In this document: positions 59,501-64,000 of the stretch, in pieces
Layout: the number at the start of each line of letters is the position of its first letter
Position numbering within the stretch: the stretch's first letter is position 1
Origin: Amphibalanus amphitrite
Taxonomy: Eukaryota > Arthropoda > Thecostraca > Balanomorpha > Balanidae
DNA length: 64,000 nt
Assembly (NCBI RefSeq): GCF_019059575.1
Contig: NW_024881853.1
Coordinates: 248,001-312,000 of the forward strand
Direction of reading: 5' to 3'
Notes under the pieces: generated by a model
What the model saw: only the letters and a program-made list of their open reading frames with translations
What the model was told of the DNA's origin: nothing
Databases searched by the model: none
Program-made: the position numbers and the translations under genes

Positions 59501-62058
59501 AAAAACTGGTCCATGGGTACAGTTTTGGACGCTGATTCCAATGGTGAAGTCTGTTTTTCGCCACATATTATACTTTGGCCCCTAGAGGCATTCAAGGTTT
59601 TTTTGGGGCGAAGGGAGACCCCCTTAGATTTTCATAAAAACTGGTCCATGTGTACAGTTTTGGACGCTGATTTTAACGGTGAAGTCTGTTTTTCGCCACA
59701 TATTATACTTTGGCCCCTAGAGGCATTCAAAGTTTTTTTGGGAAGGGGGACCCCCTTAGATTTTCATAAAAACTGGTCCATGAGTACAGTTTTGGACGCT
59801 GATTCCAATGGTGAAGTCTGTTTTTCGCCACATATTATACTTTGGCCCCTAGAGGCATTCAAAGTTTTTTTGGGGCGAAGGGGGACCCCTTAGATTTTCA
59901 TAAAAACTGGTCCATGGGTACAGTTTTGGACGCTGATTCCAACGGTGAAGTCTGTTTTTCGCCACATATTATACTTTGGCCCCTAGAGGCATTCAAAGTT
60001 TTTTTGGGGCGAAGGGGGACCCCCTTAGATTTTCATAAAAACTGGTCCATGGGTACAGTTTTGGACGCCGATTCCAATGGTGAAGTCTGTTTTTCGCCAC
60101 ATATTATACCTTGGCCCCTAGAGGCATTCAAAGTTTTTTTGGGGCGAAGGGGGACCCCCTTAGATTTTCATAAAAACTGGTCCATGGGTACATTTTGGAC
60201 GCTGATTCCAATGGTGAAGTCTGTTTTTCGCCACATATTATACTTTGGCCCCTAGAGGCATTCAAAGTTTTTTGGGGAAGGGGACCCCCTTAGATTTTCA
60301 TAAAAACTGGTCCATGGGTACAGTTTTGGACGCTGATTCCAATGGTGAGGTCTGTTTCTCGCCACATATTATACTTTGGCCCCTAGAGGCATTCAAAGTT
60401 TTTTGGGGGCGAAGGGGGACCCCTTAGATTTTCATAAAAACTGGTCCATGGGTACAGTTTTGGACGCTGATTCCAACGGTGAAGTCTGTTTTTCGCCACA
60501 TATTATACTTTGGCCCCTAGAGGCATTCAAAGTTTTTTTGGGGCGAAGGGGGACCCCCTTAGATTTTCATAAAAACTGGTCCGTGGGTACAGTTTTGGAC
60601 GCTGATTCCAATGGTGAAGTCTGTTTTTCGCCACATATTATACTTTGGCCCCTAGAGGCATTCAAAGTTTTTTTGGGGCGAAGGGGGACCCCCTTAGATT
60701 TTCATAAAAACTGGTCCATGTGTACAGTTTTGGACGCTGATTCCAACGGTGAAGTCTGTTTTTCGCCACATATTATACTTTGGCCCCTAGAGGCATTCAA
60801 AGTTTTTTTGGGGAAGGGGGACCCCCTTAGATTTTCATAAAAACTGGTCCATGTGTACAGTTTTGGACGCTGATTCCCATGGTGAAGTCTGTTTTTCGCC
60901 ACATATTTTACTTTGCCCCTAGAGGCATTCAGATTCACTTTCAGAATCACATTCGGGCCCCCTTAGATTTTCATAAAAACTGGTCCATGGGTACAGTTTT
61001 GGACACTGATTCCAATGGTGAAGTCTGTTTTTCGCCACATATCATACTTTGGCCCCTAGAGGCATTCAAAGTTTTTTGGGGGAAGGGGGACCCCCTTAGA
61101 TTTTCATAAAAACTGGTCCATGTGTACAGTTTTGGACGCTGATTCCAACGGTGAAGTCTGTTTTTCGCCACATATCATACTTTGGCCCCTAGAGGCATTC
61201 AAAGTTTTTTGGGGGAAGGGGGACCCCTTAGATTTTCATCAAAACTGGTCCATGTGTACAGTTTTGGACGCTGATTCCAATGGTGAAGTCTGTTTTTTCG
61301 CCACATATTATACTTTGGCCCCTAGAGGCATTCAAAGTTTTTTTGGGGCGAAGGGGGACCCCCTTAGATTTTCATAAAAACTGGTCCATGGGTACAGTTT
61401 TGGACGCTGATTCCAATGGTGAAGTCTGTTTTTCGCCACATATTATACTTTGGCCCCTAGAGGCATTCAAAGTTTTTTTGGGGCGAAGGGGGACCCCCTT
61501 AGATTTTCATAAAAACTGGTCCATGTGTACAGTTTTGGACGCTGATTTTAACGGTGAAGTCTGTTTTTCGCCACATATTATACTTTGGCCCCTAGAGGCA
61601 TTCAAAGTTTTTTGGGGAAGGGGGACCCCCCTTAGATTTTCATAAAAACTGGTCCATGAGTACAGTTTTGGACGCTGATTCCAATGGTGAAGTCTGTTTT
61701 TCGCCACATATTATACTTTGGCCCCTAGAGGCATTCAAAGTTTTTTTGGGGCGAAGGGGGACCCCCTTAGCTTTTCATAAAAACTGGTCCATGTGTACAG
61801 TTTTGGACGCTGATTCCAACGGTGAAGTCTGTTTTTCGCCACATATTATACTTTGGCCCCTAGAGGCATTCAAAGTTTTTTGGGGAAGGGGGACCCCCTT
61901 AGATTTTCATAAAAACTGGTCCATGTGTACAGTTTTGGACGCTGATTTTAACGGTGAAGTCTGTTTCTCGCCACATATTATACTTTGGCCCCTAGAGGCA
62001 TTCAAAGTTTTTTGGGGAAGGGGGACCCCCTTAGATTTTCATAAAAACTGGTCCATGT
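56530..62058 (+). repeat. 134-bp satellite array, forward block
   Basis: Units of 132-137 bp: cccttagattttcataaaaa, ctggtccatgNgtacagttt, a central ttttcgccacatattatact, then cccctagaggcattcaaag and a T-run/G-run of variable length. Interrupted at 58094-59115. Diagnostic variants (TTTTAACGG for CCAACGG; GAGTAC for GTG/GGGTAC; a GATTCACTTTCAGAATCAC replacement of the G-run part) recur in a fixed order. Confidence 0.95.
58094..59115. mobile_element. TA-flanked inverted-repeat element inserted in the satellite, 1,022 bp
   Basis: GGGGAGAGCGGGGCCAGTTG at the left, with its inverse (one base different near the inner end) at the right. Flanked by TA (58092-58093 and 59116-59117) that is a single TA in neighbouring satellite units. 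A TA duplication suggests Tc1/mariner-like mobilisation. The interior repeats TCAATTGACCCC-like words. No transposase. Confidence 0.88.
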
Positions 62059-62066
62059 TTTTTTTT

Positions 62067-64000
62067 CATGACCAGTTTTTATGAAAATCTAAGGGGGTCC
62101 CCCTTCGCCCCAAAAAAACTTTAAATGCCTCTAGGGGCCAAAGTATAATATGTGGCGAAAAACAGACTTCACCATTGGAAGCAGCGTCCAAAACTGTACC
62201 CATGGACCAGTTTTTATGAAAATCTAAGGGGGTCCCCCTTCGCCCAAAAAAAACTTTGAATGCCTCTAGGGGCCAAAGTATAATATGTGGCGAAAAACAG
62301 ACTTCACCATTGGAATCAGCGTCCAAAACTGTACACATGGACCAGTTTTTATGAAAATCTAAGGGGGTCCCCCTTCCCCCAAAAAAACTTTGAATGCCTC
62401 TAGGGGCCAAAGTATAATATGTGGCGAAAAACAGACTTCACCGTTGGAATCAGCGTTTAAAACTGTACACATGGACCATTTTTTATGAAAATCTAAGGGG
62501 GTCCCCCTTCGCCCCAAAAAAAACTTTGAATGCCTCTAGGGGCCAAAGTATAATATGTGGCGAAAAACAGATTTCACCATTGGAATCAGCGTCCAAAACT
62601 GTACCCATGGACCAGTATTTATGAAAATCTAAGGGGGTCCGAATGTGATTCTGAAAGTGAATCTGAATGCCTCTAGGGGCAAAGTATAATATGTGGCGAA
62701 AAACAGACTTCACCATGGGAATCAGCGTCCAAAACTGTACACATGTACCAGTTTTTATGAAAATCTAAGGGGGCCCCCTTCCCCCAAAAAACTTTGAATG
62801 CCTCTAGGGGCCAAAGTATAATATGTGGCGAAAAACAGACTTCACCGTTGGAATCAGCGTCCAAAACTGTACACATGGACCAGTTTTTATGAAAATCTAA
62901 GGGGGTCCCCCTTCGCCCCAAAAAAACTTTGAATGCCTCTAGGGGCCAAAGTATAATATGTGGCGAAAAACAGACTTCACCATTGGAATCAGCGTCCAAA
63001 ACTGTACTCATGGACCAGTTTTTATGAAAATCTAAGGGGGTCCCCCTTCCCCAAAAAACTTTGAATGCCTCTAGGGGCCAAAGTATAATATGTGGCGAAA
63101 AACAGACTTCACCGTTAAAATCAGCGTCCAAAACTGTACACATGGACCAGTTTTTATGAAAATCTAAGGGGGTCCCTCTTCGCCCTAAAAAAAATTTTGA
63201 ATGCCTCTAGGGGCCAAAGTATAATATGTGGCGAAAAACAGACTTCACCATTGGAATCAGCGTCCAAAACTGTACCCATGGACCAGTTTTTATGAAAATC
63301 TAAGGGGGTCCCCCTTCGCCCAAAAAAAAACTTTGAATGCCTCTAGGGGCCAAAGTATAATATGTGGCGAAAAACAGACTTCACCATTGGAATCAGCGTC
63401 CAAAACTGTACACATGGACCAGTTTTTATGAAAATCTAAGGGGGTCCCCCTTCCCCCAAAAAAACTTTGAATGCCTCTAGGGGCCAAAGTATGATATGTG
63501 GCGAAAAACAGACTTCACCGTTGGAATCAGCGTCCAAAACTGTACACATGGACCAGTTTTAATGAAAATCTAAGGGGGTCCCCCTTCGCCCCAAAAAAAC
63601 TTTGAATGCCTCTAGGGGCCAAAGTATAATATGTGGCGAAAAACAGACTTCACCATTGGAATCAGCGTCCAAAACTGTACCCATGGACCAGTTTTTATGA
63701 AAATCTAAGGGGGTCCGAATGTGATTCTGAAAGTGAATCTGAATGCCTCCAGGGGCAAAGTATAATATGTGGCGAAAAACAGACTTCACCATGGGAATCA
63801 GCGTCTAAAACTGTACACATGGACCAGTTTTTATGAAAATCTAAGGGGTTCCCCCTTCCCCCAAAAAACTTTGAATGCCTCTAGGGGCCAAAGTATAATA
63901 TGTGGCGAAAAACAGACTTCACCGTTGGAATCAGCGTCCAAAACTGTACACATGGACCAGTTTTTATAAAAATCTAAGGGGGTCCCCCTTCGCCCCAAAA
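62067..64000 (-). repeat. 134-bp satellite array, inverted block, running off the window
   Basis: Same unit as the forward block but in opposite orientation. The switch point is aaactggtccatg, nine T, catgaccagttttt at about 62047-62080. Variant order from 62870 onward mirrors that of 61780 back to about 60720. Confidence 0.95.

Overview
The window is eukaryotic nuclear DNA, most likely from an arthropod; a crustacean is my guess, not proven. All four genes I can support have short exons with GT-AG introns that join in consistent reading phase. Coding exons are GC-rich and introns are full of simple repeats and non-autonomous transposons. There are no operons, CRISPR arrays or prokaryotic genes.

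Layout. (1) 877-13669, plus strand: the 3' half of ARS2/SRRT (Serrate), the RNA-processing cofactor of the nuclear cap-binding complex. Its 5' exons lie left of the window. It has three alternative last exons that all fit the same splice phase. (2) 14797-22110, plus strand: a complete nine-exon TRAM1, the ER translocon-associated membrane protein (378 aa). (3) 45105 down to 23584, minus strand: a seven-exon short-chain dehydrogenase of the SDR16C/retinol-dehydrogenase type, spread over about 21 kb, with two alternative last exons. It converges on TRAM1. (4) 32618-35049, plus strand: a two-exon L-threonine ammonia-lyase (509 aa) nested antisense inside an intron of the SDR gene. The four genes have unrelated housekeeping or metabolic roles; I see no common pathway.

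From about 45.6 kb to the end there is no convincing gene. This part holds a 5.3-kb foldback element whose arms are arrays of a GCAAAATATCGAA-like monomer (45600-50940), a cluster of TTAA-flanked inverted-repeat elements (51209-56510), and a roughly 134-bp satellite with higher-order structure (about 56530 to beyond 64000). The satellite is interrupted by a TA-flanked element and changes orientation at about 62060. Elsewhere, introns carry two hAT-like elements with exact 8-bp target duplications, TTAA elements (one nested inside another), a 1.9-kb foldback and a tRNA-derived SINE.

Three patterns stand out. First, tandem duplications repeatedly span splice junctions, copying donor or acceptor sites together with the edge of the exon. 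Second, GACCT/TGACCT arrays sit in sense orientation just upstream of 3' splice sites in two of the genes. Third, there is a family of TTAA-flanked elements with a G-run/C-run hairpin just inside each end, some of which share an internal palindromic module with a different foldback element. All calls come from reading the sequence; no alignment or transcript data were available.
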